DNA of 64,000 bases from Rhodoferax potami (GTDB lineage: Bacteria > Pseudomonadota > Gammaproteobacteria > Burkholderiales > Burkholderiaceae_C). Position numbers and translations under genes: made by a program. The DNA lies in contig NZ_JAVBIJ010000001.1 in assembly GCF_032193765.1 (NCBI RefSeq), positions 1,116,001-1,180,000 of the forward strand, read 5' to 3'. Within the stretch, counting starts at the first letter, position 1; every line of letters begins with the position of its first letter. The notes below the pieces were generated by a model. The model saw nothing but the letters and a program-made list of their open reading frames with translations, had not been told where the DNA came from and did not search any database. Positions 44,146-52,980 of this stretch are shown here, piece after piece.

Positions 44146-44200
44146 CTATGGAATTAGGAGCTGCTCGCGCATATTCCACAGGCGCTAAGGCCTGTTTTTA
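44146..44200 (+). repeat. Dispersed GCTAT repeat copy carrying the chlD terminator
   Basis: GCTATGGAATTAGGAGCTGC then TCGCGCATATTCCACAGGCG, a form of the same family as at 15856 and 26941. Its tail contains the hairpin at 44178-44200. Confidence 0.5.
44178..44200 (+). terminator. Terminator after the first cob operon
   Basis: ACAGGC (44178-44183), loop GCTAAG, GCCTGT (44190-44195), followed by TTTTAG. It stands 36 bases after the VWA stop. Confidence 0.7.
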
Positions 44201-44578
44201 GTCACAAATTTTCGTTGGAAAGTAGCGCTGTGCCCCACTCTTTAGGCTAGAAATATAGTTATTGAAGCTGTTCTAAGTTCATAAGCACTTTCCGTTAATC
44301 GCTGAACATCAGTAGACGATTACGCTTGTGTTGCTTAGTAGGGCCTGGGTGTGAGTCGCGATTCGACCCAAAGCGGACTTCTGGCCTCTCGGATTCTTAA
44401 CCCGTCAGCGGACACTCGAATGGATCTCAGTCTGCGGGAACCCTTCACCGGCGCTTTACTGTTGATACGGAAGCTGCGTTGATCGGGAGCGTGAGCCTAA
44501 TGGACTATTGAACGATCTCAGGCCCCGCACTAAATTGGCCTAGGAATGGATGTAAAACCAACCGAGGGAGTAAGAAAG
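44201..44578. other. Gene-free stretch before first PEP-CTERM gene
   Basis: About 380 bases without a credible gene. It contains a copy of the short word CGACCCAAAGCGG (44364-44376) followed by ACTTCTGGCC, a pattern that recurs at 47957 and 49680-49727. No clear promoter stands out. GAGGGAG at 44564-44570 is the ribosome binding site of the following gene. Confidence 0.5.
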
Positions 44579-45301
44579 ATGGCCTCAATAAAGAAACATT
44601 TCGTCTGCGTTGCAGTTGCAGCTTTGCTAGCTGGTGCAGGTGCTTCCGCACAAACCGCAAAGCACCAATATCGCTTAGACGGTACGCTTAGTGACGACTT
44701 CGGTGGGCCAGCGCTTGTGGCTAGCGGCGGTACTTTGAATTCGACCGATTATGTTTTTGGGAGAAATCAAGGGCTCACACTGACAGAGTCACTGGGTTCG
44801 GTTTACACCATCGATTTGAGCTTCAGCTTTGATTCTCATGGTGGATGGCAAAAAATTGTTGACTTCAGCAATTTATCGTCTGACATCGGTATGTACACCC
44901 TCGGCACACAGTACCAATTTTTCAATTTGACATCAGATATCGGTGCCGCACCTGCAGTTGGTGTAGCGGGCCGCTTGACATTAACGCGCGACGCTTCAAG
45001 TTTGTTAAGCATCTACTCAAACGGCACTCTGCTCACAAGTTTCAGTGACCAATCAGCTGCAGATTTGACTGGACGCACAGCAAGCTTCTTTATAGACGAT
45101 TTCCCCACCGGACAATCGGAGTCAGGGACCGGTAAAGTGAATTACATCCGTACCTACGACACTGCTTTGAGCGCCATTCAAGTGGCCTCACTTGCATCTC
45201 CTTTGGCACCCGTTCCGGAACCCGAAACCTATGCCCTGCTGCTGGCAGGTTTGGGAATCATTGGCGCTGCTGTAAAACGCCGTAAGGCAATGCAAGCGTA
45301 A
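44579..45301 (+). CDS. PEP-CTERM-anchored exported protein (LamG/concanavalin-like)
   Basis: 240 residues. The signal peptide covers residues 1-25 (basic MASIKKH, then VAVAALLAGAGASAQ). The middle, beta-rich region with YRLDGTLSDDFGGPALVASG resembles LamG/concanavalin A-like folds. The sorting tail is VPEPETYALLLAGLG, a hydrophobic helix, then KRRK. PEP-CTERM proteins are processed by exosortase and often go to the exopolysaccharide matrix. ATG 44579 is used for the GAGGGAG eight bases upstream; an ATG 33 bases earlier is weaker. No exosortase gene is in the window. Confidence 0.85.
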   Translation: MASIKKHFVCVAVAALLAGAGASAQTAKHQYRLDGTLSDDFGGPALVASGGTLNSTDYVFGRNQGLTLTESLGSVYTIDLSFSFDSHGGWQKIVDFSNLSSDIGMYTLGTQYQFFNLTSDIGAAPAVGVAGRLTLTRDASSLLSIYSNGTLLTSFSDQSAADLTGRTASFFIDDFPTGQSESGTGKVNYIRTYDTALSAIQVASLASPLAPVPEPETYALLLAGLGIIGAAVKRRKAMQA

Positions 45302-45320
45302 TCAACGTTCACCCAAACCA

Positions 45321-45346
45321 ACGGGGGCTTAGGCCTCCGTTTTTCT
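45321..45346 (+). terminator. Terminator of first PEP-CTERM gene
   Basis: ACGGGGGC (45321-45328), loop TTAG, GCCTCCGT (45333-45340) and a T run. A close copy follows the third PEP-CTERM gene at 49576. Confidence 0.88.
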
Positions 45347-45462
45347 TTGTGGGGCTCGATCTCTGACAGCATCATTGAGCCTCTGCTTTATAAAGACTGC
45401 AGTACCCGCCGGAAGGGGTGCGCTAAGACACCCTAATTTGCTCTGAAAATTCAATTCAGAAA

Positions 45463-45488
45463 GTAAAACGGGAGCCGAAGCTCCCGCG
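45463..45488 (-). terminator. Terminator of the minus-strand PEP-CTERM gene
   Basis: On the minus strand CGGGAGC (from 45486), loop TTCG, GCTCCCG (to 45469) is followed by TTTTAC. It is 23 bases after the stop of the 721-residue gene. Confidence 0.85.
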
Positions 45489-45510
45489 AGTTTGAATTGT
45501 CTAGCGCTTC

Positions 45511-47676
45511 TTATGCAGACAGGCTGGCTCTGCGGCGGCGAACTATTGCTCCCATCAGCCCCAAGCCAGCCAACAACATGGCATAGGTTTCTGGTTCTGG
45601 TACCGCAGTAACACTCACACTGCCGTTTGTAGCCAACTGGGAAAAATCGAGTCGGCTGCGGTCATAGCCGGTGACCGTGATGTTGTCTTGCGTCAAAGAG
45701 CCATTGAAGGTGTTGAACCCGAACAATGCAAAGCTGCTGCCCGCCAAGGGCACATAACCATTCGAGAACACCAGGTTGAGCGTTCCGTTGAATGTCAGTG
45801 TGTTGATATTCACCAGCTGGTCATACTGGGCGCCTGGTGTACTGCCGAAGATTTCCATGTTCAACACCGAGCCGCTCTCAAAGCTGACGTTGCCACCATT
45901 AAAGCTGACTGCTGCAAGGCTGCTGCCAGGGTTGAATGCAGCTTTGAACGCCACATTGCCCGCATAGCTTCCGGCACCGTTCACATCGTTCAAGAAGTTA
46001 AGCGTGCCCTCATTTCCGCCTACGCTACCGTTGTTCGTGAAGTTGCCTTCAACAGTGCTGTCTCCAAGATAGGTGAGAGTGTTTCCTGCGCCCAAATTGA
46101 TGCCGTTGACCGCCTTGAGTTTGCCCGATCTGGAGAGGAACGTATCCGTACCCAATTGAGCTTGATTTGCGGACAGTAAATCAACTTGCCGGGACCCAAC
46201 AACCAGGTTACCGGCAAAAGCGTAGCCATTTGTCGACGCTACATTACCAAGATTCAGGTTGCCACCACTGGCTGTTATTGTTTTACCAGCTCCACCGGTG
46301 ACTGCGCCATCCAGCGAGCCGGAGCCCGTGATGTTGCCTGTACGAGAAACATCGATTGTGCCTGTGCTGCGAATAATGCCGTTGGTAAGGGTTGTCGCGT
46401 TAGCATTGACTTGCCCCCCATTCAACACCAACTCTTTGCCGCTACCAACCGTCAAAGTGTTGGTCACATTGAGTGTCTGCCCGGAGTCGAGTGTAGTGGT
46501 CGAACCCAAAAGGCCTGTACCAACACTCGCGCCACCAGCTCCAGTTAGATTTAAAGTTCCTTTGAGCCAGTTGAAGACGCTACCAGTCTTTAGGATAGCG
46601 CTGCTCGTTTGCAGTGTGCCGCCATCTAGGTTTACGCGCCCTTTGTTACCTACGGAGAGTTCAGACGTAGTCACTGTTCCAGAGTTACTGATGTTGAGTG
46701 TGCCCGTGCCGCTGCTACCAACGGATATCGTTGTGGAGTTGTTCCACTGCGAGCCTGCCCCCGTGACGGTAGCGGTACCTACACCTCCGGTAGAAAAACC
46801 AATCGCACCAATCAGGCTGTTTACAACGCCGCCGTTTTCAACATCCAGAGTGCCGTTCCCTGAGTTACCGACATACAAGGTGCTGGTAGTTTTCCATTGC
46901 GAACCTGCACCAGTGACTTTGGCACTACCAGTACTTCCACCCGAGTGACCCACGTACCCCTGCGCACTATTTACAACAGCGGCATTTTCAACATTCAACG
47001 TTCCTATTCCCTTAGCGTTATTTCCGACAATCAGGTTTGAGGAGCTTTTCCATTGTGAGCCGGCACCGGTAACTGTCACATTGCCAACACCTCCGGTGTT
47101 GGTGCCCAAAAAGGCGCTAGCTGTGTTAACCACGCTAGCATTTTGAACGATGAGCGAAGCAGCATTTGAAGAGCCAATATTCACATTGAACGCTGTGTTG
47201 TTCAAATTCGTTTTATTTGTCAATGTGAGTCCGTAGCCACGCAATGTGATCGCGCCGTAGACATTAAGGCCTTCGGCGCCACCATCCCAAGTCTGATTAG
47301 CGTTAACAATAGTGGGCGCGTAGAGTTTCTGTACTCTGCTGCTGTTATTGATGATGTCGCCTGTAGAAGTAATCGTGTTACCACCAATGTTGTACGCGCC
47401 TGCACCGGAAGCAAAGGTGATGCCGCTCACGGACAAACTCGAGAAGTTGTTGCTACTGGCAGTCTTTGTAGATGCTTGAAAAACAAGTGCGTCTCCGTTG
47501 ACAGGAGCTGCGCCCCCCTCCCAATTGCCACTGGAGGTCCAAGTATCACCAGTCGGAGTAGCTCTCCATACCTTTGTGGCGGCGCCTGCGTGCGTTGCAA
47601 AGCCTAGGGCGATTACTGCTGAAACTGCTGTCCACAATGGATGGCGACGGAAGATCGGGCTCTGGAGATTTGTCAT
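45511..47676 (-). CDS. Large PEP-CTERM protein with T5SS/PEP-CTERM-associated beta repeats
   Basis: 721 residues. A signal peptide (LWTAVSAVIALGFATHAGAA) ends near residue 34. From about 170 to 350 there are at least three tandem units ending VTGAGSQW, with GTLNVENAAVVNS-type strands between, matching the repeat family shared by autotransporter passengers and PEP-CTERM proteins. The rest is Asn/Gly/Thr-rich beta helix. The tail is VPEPETYAMLLAGLG, then RRRR. It is probably a long, fibrous surface or matrix protein. ATG 47676 follows a GTG; no strong ribosome binding site is seen. Codon use is less GC-rich than in the neighbouring cob genes. Confidence 0.85.
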   Translation of the reverse strand: MTNLQSPIFRRHPLWTAVSAVIALGFATHAGAATKVWRATPTGDTWTSSGNWEGGAAPVNGDALVFQASTKTASSNNFSSLSVSGITFASGAGAYNIGGNTITSTGDIINNSSRVQKLYAPTIVNANQTWDGGAEGLNVYGAITLRGYGLTLTNKTNLNNTAFNVNIGSSNAASLIVQNASVVNTASAFLGTNTGGVGNVTVTGAGSQWKSSSNLIVGNNAKGIGTLNVENAAVVNSAQGYVGHSGGSTGSAKVTGAGSQWKTTSTLYVGNSGNGTLDVENGGVVNSLIGAIGFSTGGVGTATVTGAGSQWNNSTTISVGSSGTGTLNISNSGTVTTSELSVGNKGRVNLDGGTLQTSSAILKTGSVFNWLKGTLNLTGAGGASVGTGLLGSTTTLDSGQTLNVTNTLTVGSGKELVLNGGQVNANATTLTNGIIRSTGTIDVSRTGNITGSGSLDGAVTGGAGKTITASGGNLNLGNVASTNGYAFAGNLVVGSRQVDLLSANQAQLGTDTFLSRSGKLKAVNGINLGAGNTLTYLGDSTVEGNFTNNGSVGGNEGTLNFLNDVNGAGSYAGNVAFKAAFNPGSSLAAVSFNGGNVSFESGSVLNMEIFGSTPGAQYDQLVNINTLTFNGTLNLVFSNGYVPLAGSSFALFGFNTFNGSLTQDNITVTGYDRSRLDFSQLATNGSVSVTAVPEPETYAMLLAGLGLMGAIVRRRRASLSA

Positions 47677-48436
47677 CACTGAAAAAATAAGCGGAACTGT
47701 ATTTACAGCGCCATCAAGAAAGGTAGAAATTTTACAAATTGAGAGCAGGAGCTTCAGTAGTTCTTTCGGACTAATGCTGGCTGTATTCCTTTGCCATTAC
47801 CGAACGCTACTTTGCCCACTCATCGCAGAAATGACAGAGCAAACTGAGGGGTAGTAACACTGACTTGCACGTCCAGGTGTTACCGCCTCACGGCCGATCG
47901 ATGCGACTGCTGAAAAGCGAGCATTCATCCAAATCAACTCATGACTAAGGTGGCTAACGACCCAAAGCGGTTGTACGGACCATCGACGTCGTAGCACTAA
48001 AGCAGACGTCGCATTGAAGATATCTGCAGTCGTCTTTGCATAGAGCTGTGTTACAGCGATTGCGGTCTCACCATGTCGGTCGAGCGCAATCCCAAACGTC
48101 GAGACTTTCTCAAATCGCAACTTGCTTTCACACCGCATCGAGCCTCGGCTTAATTGCGTCCGCCTTGTCTCTGCTGATCACAAGCAATAGAAGCCTGTAA
48201 TCAGGGCAAAGCGAGTTGTGTAATGGTCTTGCCCTTTTACTCGCCATGTGAATCGAGACATGCGTCGTGCGGAGTCACCCCAGCTTTATCACTCACCAAG
48301 CAATTGTCTGATCGGACTATTGTGCGAATGTATGTTCAACAGGACACTTTTCTAAATTTTCCAAGTGTCACGATGGGGATGGAATGCCGCGACAGTGAAA
48401 ATTTTTATCAAAGTAAATTAACAGTCAGGGGGAGAT
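47677..48436. other. Gene-free stretch between divergent PEP-CTERM genes
   Basis: About 760 bases. Short open frames exist on both strands but have no recognisable protein character or good starts. It holds ACGACCCAAAGCGG at 47957-47970. It must contain the promoters of the two divergent PEP-CTERM genes, which I cannot place. Confidence 0.5.
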
Positions 48437-49555
48437 ATGAAATTCAATAATTTTGTTGTTGCGGTGGTCGCCGCGATCGCTGGACTAGGGGCACAAACAG
48501 CAAACGCTCAGTGGTCTATTACCGACTTAGGTGACTTGCCTGGGGGCAGCAATCTGAGTCAGGCCTTTGGCATCAACAACACTGGGCAGGTGGTGGGCTA
48601 CAGCAGCGCTGCTACAGGCAACCGTGTCTTCTTGTGGCAAAACGGCATCATGACCAACTTGGGTGACGTGCCGGGGGAAGAGGTCAGTCCGAGACGGGCC
48701 CATAGCATCAACAACTCTGGGCAGGTGGTGGGCTACGGCTTCACCGCTTCTGGTACTCGTGCCTTCGTGTGGCAGAACGGCAGCATGACCAACTTGGGTG
48801 ACTTGCCAGGGGGGGCTGATAGCAGTACTGCCTATGGCATCAACAACTCTGGGCAAGTTGTAGGTGGCAGCGGGGCTGCTACTGGTGTTCGTGCCTTCTT
48901 GTGGCAAAACGGCAGCATGACCGACTTGGGTGACCTGCCGGGGGGGGGTGATTTCAGCGTTGCCAGTAGCATTAACGACTCTGGCCAGGTGGTGGGCTAC
49001 AGCGGCGCTGGTGCTAATACTAGTCGACGTGCCTTTTTGTGGCAAAACGGCATCATGACCAACTTGGGTGACTTGCCAGGGGGTTACGATAACAGCGAGG
49101 CCTATGGCATCAACAACGCTGGGCAGGTTGTGGGCAACAGCAGAAATGCTAGAGGCGATCATGCCTTCTTGTGGCAAAACGGCAGTATGACCGATTTGGG
49201 TGACCTAGCGGGGGGCGCAGATTTCGGCTGGAGCTATGCCTCTGGTATAAACAACTCAGGGCAAGTGGTAGGAAACAGCTGGAATGGTACTGGCGGACGT
49301 GCCTTTATGTGGCAGAACGGCGTCATGGCTGACTTGAATACGTTTGCTGGCGTGGCGGGCATGGGGTGGACCTTGGAGCGTGCAACAGCGATCAACGATG
49401 TGGGCCAGATCGTGGGCTACGGGACGAATCCTCAAGGTGTTGAGCATGCTTTTCTGCTCACCCCAGTTCCCGAGCCTGAAACCTACGCAATGTTGCTTGC
49501 GGGCTTGGGTTTGATCGGTGCCGCCTTTAAGCGCCGTGCACGCAAACAAGGCTAA
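48437..49555 (+). CDS. PEP-CTERM protein with HAF repeats
   Basis: 372 residues. Signal peptide is at 1-25 (NNFVVAVVAAIAGLGAQTANA). Six to seven tandem units of about 40-50 residues follow the pattern TDLGDLPGG, a variable part, GINNSGQVVGYS, RAFLWQNG, which is the HAF-type extracellular repeat and suggests a beta-propeller-like fold. The tail is VPEPETYAMLLAGLG with KRRARK. The repeats are also clear at DNA level, so expansion or contraction is likely. AGGGGGAG before ATG 48437 is the ribosome binding site. Confidence 0.88.
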   Translation: MKFNNFVVAVVAAIAGLGAQTANAQWSITDLGDLPGGSNLSQAFGINNTGQVVGYSSAATGNRVFLWQNGIMTNLGDVPGEEVSPRRAHSINNSGQVVGYGFTASGTRAFVWQNGSMTNLGDLPGGADSSTAYGINNSGQVVGGSGAATGVRAFLWQNGSMTDLGDLPGGGDFSVASSINDSGQVVGYSGAGANTSRRAFLWQNGIMTNLGDLPGGYDNSEAYGINNAGQVVGNSRNARGDHAFLWQNGSMTDLGDLAGGADFGWSYASGINNSGQVVGNSWNGTGGRAFMWQNGVMADLNTFAGVAGMGWTLERATAINDVGQIVGYGTNPQGVEHAFLLTPVPEPETYAMLLAGLGLIGAAFKRRARKQG

Positions 49556-49575
49556 GGGCCACATGCGCTAACCTG

Positions 49576-49598
49576 CGGGGGCTTCGGCCTCCGTTTTG
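49576..49598 (+). terminator. Terminator of HAF-repeat gene
   Basis: CGGGGGC, loop TTCG, GCCTCCG, then TTTT. It and its downstream flank CTTTGTGG resemble the terminator at 45321, so the two tails probably share origin. Confidence 0.85.
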
Positions 49599-49679
49599 CT
49601 TTGTGGCGTTCGACCGTAAGCAGCCCCGACTCTGACACCCGCTAATACTGCCCTTGGGAAGCTACCGCCCGGATCACGC

Positions 49680-49727
49680 CGCCCCAAAGCGGTCATTCAC
49701 CAAAGTCTGCTTCTGGCCCAAAGCGGA
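49680..49727. repeat. Short CCCAAAGCGG repeat pair at the right edge of the PEP-CTERM island
   Basis: GCCCCAAAGCGG (49680 onward) and CTTCTGGCCCAAAGCGGAA (49710 onward) flank 30 bases. The same word occurs at 44364-44376 and 47957-47970, so all three gene-free gaps that flank or separate the PEP-CTERM genes carry it. Confidence 0.5.
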
Positions 49728-49756
49728 ATTCGCCGTTGCACTCTTGAGTGCACGCT

Positions 49757-50530
49757 TCAGTCGATCACTCGCCTCATCAAATATATATCCATCACCCATC
49801 CATGCGCCGCGCGCGCGGATTGGCGCTCCGCCTGAATCCGCTCGCTCACTTCTGCCAGCGGCCCGGCGATGCAGATTTGTTGGGGCATGCCCAGGTAGGC
49901 GCCCCACCAGATGGTGATGCCCTCGGGCGGCAGGTGCTGGAAGGCGCAGTGGCCGTCCAGCATCACAGCAATGGTGTCGGCGCTCTCGGGCCAGCCGTGG
50001 TCGCGCAGTTGGCGGCCTGTGGTGATGGTGACCGGGGCGTTGATGTCGTTGAGCGCAATGGCGTGGGCGGCGGTCAGCGCTTGCAGTGCGGTGATGCCGG
50101 GCACCACCGACACCGTCAGCGGCAGTTGCAGCGCCAGCCGGTCTGCAATGCGCAGGGTGCTGTCATACAAAGACGGGTCGCCCCACACTAGCAGGGCCAC
50201 GCTTCCACCTTCGGGCAAATGGGCGCGGATTTTTGCCAGCCAGACCTCCGCAATGGCGTCGTGCCAGCGGTTGACGGCGCCGGGGTAGTCCGGGTCGTGC
50301 GCGTCGCGCACTGGCATGTCGAACTGCACCACCTGCGTGGCGGGGTTGGTGACCAGCTCTTGGCATAACTCCAGCCGCAGCTCGGCCAGGTCCGCCTTGC
50401 CTTCGCCTTTGTGCGGCACGAGGATGAGGTCCGCCGCGTTCAGCGCTTTCACGCCCTGGCGGGTGACGTGGTCAGGGTTGCCGGTGCCAATGCCGACCAG
50501 GCAAAGATCTACCTTCATGTCCGCTGTCAT
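49757..50530 (-). CDS. cobF: Precorrin-6A synthase (deacetylating)
   Basis: 257 residues, SAM-dependent tetrapyrrole-methylase fold. [12 protein letters not shown] is the N-terminal glycine motif, [11 protein letters not shown] the second conserved region and [14 protein letters not shown] the third. CobF methylates C1 and releases acetate after ring contraction; it belongs only to the oxygen-dependent pathway. ATG 50530 overlaps the cobM stop (ATGA). It is the last gene of the run cobL-cobE-cobM-cobF. Confidence 0.94.
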   Translation of the reverse strand: MTADMKVDLCLVGIGTGNPDHVTRQGVKALNAADLILVPHKGEGKADLAELRLELCQELVTNPATQVVQFDMPVRDAHDPDYPGAVNRWHDAIAEVWLAKIRAHLPEGGSVALLVWGDPSLYDSTLRIADRLALQLPLTVSVVPGITALQALTAAHAIALNDINAPVTITTGRQLRDHGWPESADTIAVMLDGHCAFQHLPPEGITIWWGAYLGMPQQICIAGPLAEVSERIQAERQSARAAHGWVMDIYLMRRVID

Positions 50531-51324
50531 TCAGTGCCTGCCGGGAAGCGGGGCGCGGTGCCCAGCGGGCGGTAGCGGCGGTCGTAGTCGCCGGCGTAGA
50601 GGCGGCTGTGGGCAAAGTCTGCTTCGCCTAAGTTTTGGCCGAGTGTGTGGCCCACTAGGATCAGCGCGGTGCGCTCCATGCCCTCGCCAATCGCGGCTTC
50701 GATGGTGGCAAGCGTGGCGCGCACCACGCGTTCGTCCGGCCAGCTGGCGCGCCAGACCACGGCCACTGGACAGTCTGCGCCGTAGTGAGGCGACAGCTCG
50801 GCCACCACGCGCGGCAACACATGAATAGACAGGTGGATCGCCAGCACCGCCTGCGTGGCCGCAAAGTTGGCCAGCGACTCGGTGTCGGGCATGGCCGATG
50901 CGCGGCCCGAGGTGCGGGTGAGCACCACCGATTGGCTCAGGCCTGGCAGCGTCAGCTCGGCTTCTAGCGTGGCGGCGGCGGCGGCAAAAGAGGGCACACC
51001 CGGAGTCACTGTGTAGGGGATGCCCAGCGCGCGCAAGCCGCGCAGCTGCTCGCCCATGGCCGACCACACCGACAAATCACCCGAATGCAAGCGGGCCACG
51101 TCGTGCCCGGCGGCGTGCGCGGTGCTGATTTCCTCAAAAATTTGCTCCAACGACAGTGGCGCGGTGTTGACGATGCGCGCACCTGGTGGGCAGTGGGCCA
51201 ACACGCCCTCGGGCACCAGCGAGCCGGCGTACAGGCAGACAGGGCTGGCGGCAATCAGGTCACGCCCGCGCAGGGTCAAAAGGTCGGGTGCGCCGGGGCC
51301 GGCGCCAATGAAGTGAACAGTCAT
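50527..51324 (-). CDS. cobM: Precorrin-4 C11-methyltransferase
   Basis: 265 residues. Methylase motifs are [37 protein letters not shown] and [14 protein letters not shown]. It adds the C11 methyl group from SAM to precorrin-4. It overlaps cobE upstream and cobF downstream by four bases each, so the three are translationally coupled. Confidence 0.95.
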   Translation of the reverse strand: MTVHFIGAGPGAPDLLTLRGRDLIAASPVCLYAGSLVPEGVLAHCPPGARIVNTAPLSLEQIFEEISTAHAAGHDVARLHSGDLSVWSAMGEQLRGLRALGIPYTVTPGVPSFAAAAATLEAELTLPGLSQSVVLTRTSGRASAMPDTESLANFAATQAVLAIHLSIHVLPRVVAELSPHYGADCPVAVVWRASWPDERVVRATLATIEAAIGEGMERTALILVGHTLGQNLGEADFAHSRLYAGDYDRRYRPLGTAPRFPAGTE

Positions 51325-51728
51325 GGGGAGGTATTTTCTATGGAAGCCAGTGCCGCAGTGGCCATGCGGTCGGGGCTGATGCTGCGGCGGCCCAGCAGTG
51401 TTGCGCCGGGGCCAGCTGCTGCGAGTGCCGCCGCCTCGGCTACGCTGTGGGCGCCGTAGCGTTCAGGCACATGGGCACTGGGCGCAGCAGACTGCTCGGC
51501 CAGCGCGGGCAGGGGGATGGGGTGGATGGAGACTTGCAATTCGGCCGCCAGTTGCAGCAGGGCGGGGTGATGGGCTTTGTCTGCTGCAGTGGCGAGCGCG
51601 CTGAGTTGGGCTAGGGTGATGGGCTTGCCGTGCGCTTTAGAGGCAGCGTCCAGCGCGGTCTGCAAGGCGCTGCGAAGAGACTCCACTTCGCTCCCGACTC
51701 TGAAGCCCAAGCCCGCGACCAGCTTCAT
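51321..51728 (-). CDS. cobE: CobE/CbiG C-terminal domain protein
   Basis: 135 residues, a single CbiG_C-type domain: [18 protein letters not shown] at the start, [20 protein letters not shown] in the middle and [18 protein letters not shown] near the end. CobE is required for cobalamin synthesis in aerobic organisms; its exact chemistry is not settled as far as I know. It starts ATG 51728, 43 bases after cobL. Confidence 0.9.
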   Translation of the reverse strand: MKLVAGLGFRVGSEVESLRSALQTALDAASKAHGKPITLAQLSALATAADKAHHPALLQLAAELQVSIHPIPLPALAEQSAAPSAHVPERYGAHSVAEAAALAAAGPGATLLGRRSISPDRMATAALASIENTSP

Positions 51729-51771
51729 GCGGGTAATTCATTAAGGTGGGGGGACGCCAAGCGAGCGCAGT

Positions 51772-52980
51772 TCACAGCGTCACGCTCCACTGCACCACCG
51801 GTCGGCTGGGCTGCCAGCCTCGCATGCGGCCTAGGGGCGCGGCTTGCGCCAACTCGATGCGCAGCAGCTCGCCGCCATGCTGGGCGTGCAGGTGCAGCAG
51901 GGCAGACTCGGTTTCCAGCGTTACCGCGTTCACCACCAAGCGGGTGCCTAGCGGTGCAGTGGCTTGCAGCTGGGCAAACAGCGCCAAGTCAAACCCGCCA
52001 CCCACAAAAATGGCGTTGGGTTTGGGCAAGCTCGCCAGCATGTCGGGCGTGTGGCCGTGGTGCACCGTCAGGCGGTGGTCTATGCCGAAGTTCGCCGCAT
52101 TGCTGCGGATGTTGGTGACGCGCTCGGCGTGCTGCTCCACCGCGCTGGAGCTGCCACCTGCCAGGCACCACTCCACCGACACCGAGCCCGAGCCCGCGCC
52201 CAGGTCCCACAGGTGTTCGCCGGGGCGGGGCGCGAGTGCGGCCAGCGTCAAGGCGCGTATGGGTAATTTGGTGATTTGCCCGTCGCTGGCAAAGCCCGCG
52301 TCTGGCAGGCCGGGGCTGCGGGGCAGGCCTTTGAATGCGGTGTCCGTGCTCGCCACTTGCACGGCCACGGCCACCGGGGCTTGGATGTTGGCAAAGTCGA
52401 GTGCATCCGCAGTGGTGTGGCTGATGCGTTCACGCGTGCCGCCCAAGGCTTCCAGCACCCACACGTTAGAAGCACCGCAGCGTTGGGTTGTGAGCCACTG
52501 GGCAAATTCACCCACCGCCGCCGCATCGCGCAACAGGCAGATCAACTGCGCGCCGGGGTGCAGGCTACTGCGGGTGCGGGCAAAGGGCGCGGCGTGCAGG
52601 CCGAAGCAGTGCACCGCCTCCAGCCGCCAGGCCAGACGCGCGGCTGCCAGGGAAAGGGTGGAAGGTGCTGGGTGAGCCACCCATTCGCCCGCTTGCAAAT
52701 GCGCCGCCAGGCTACCACCCGCCCCAAACCAGAACGGGTCGCCCGAGGCCAGCACCACGACCGGCTGGCCGCGCAGGGCGAGCACAGGCGCCACGTCAAA
52801 AGGCACGGGCCATTCAATGCCCCGGCTGCCCACGTCTGCCAGCGCCAAGTGGCGTGGCCCGCCGAACACGTGCTGCGCGCGCGCCAGTGCCGAGCGGCTA
52901 CCATCGCCAAGACCATGCAAGCCATCTTCACCAATACCAATGATTGATAACCAGGGTTTAGAGAGCCAAGGTTCAGACAT
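51772..52980 (-). CDS. cobL: Precorrin-6Y C5,15-methyltransferase (decarboxylating)
   Basis: 402 residues in two domains, as in the fused CobL: an N-terminal tetrapyrrole methylase (CbiE-like, WLSIIGIGEDGLHGLG and VVVLASGDPFWFGAG) and a C-terminal Rossmann methylase/decarboxylase (CbiT-like, LWDLGAGSGSVSVEWCLA and FVGGGFDLALF). It methylates C5 and C15 and removes the acetate carboxyl on C12. Its ATG (52980-52978) lies on the same CATG as the cobK start on the other strand, so the two genes share no intergenic DNA. A GTG 42 bases upstream in cobK is a possible longer start. Confidence 0.94.
   Translation of the reverse strand: MSEPWLSKPWLSIIGIGEDGLHGLGDGSRSALARAQHVFGGPRHLALADVGSRGIEWPVPFDVAPVLALRGQPVVVLASGDPFWFGAGGSLAAHLQAGEWVAHPAPSTLSLAAARLAWRLEAVHCFGLHAAPFARTRSSLHPGAQLICLLRDAAAVGEFAQWLTTQRCGASNVWVLEALGGTRERISHTTADALDFANIQAPVAVAVQVASTDTAFKGLPRSPGLPDAGFASDGQITKLPIRALTLAALAPRPGEHLWDLGAGSGSVSVEWCLAGGSSSAVEQHAERVTNIRSNAANFGIDHRLTVHHGHTPDMLASLPKPNAIFVGGGFDLALFAQLQATAPLGTRLVVNAVTLETESALLHLHAQHGGELLRIELAQAAPLGRMRGWQPSRPVVQWSVTL

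Noticed and set aside
47797-48138. 113-codon minus-strand frame in the PEP-CTERM gap
   Set aside because: No domain, signal or ribosome binding site, and part of it reads through the repeated CCCAAAGCGG word. Probably not a gene.
48223-48450. 75-codon frame before the HAF gene
   Set aside because: It overlaps the real start and ribosome binding site of the HAF-repeat gene and has no recognisable features.
48530-49330. Regular DNA repeats that could suggest a CRISPR or satellite array
   Set aside because: They are the codons of HAF protein repeats, with no short unique spacers and an open frame throughout. No CRISPR array or insertion sequence was seen in the window.
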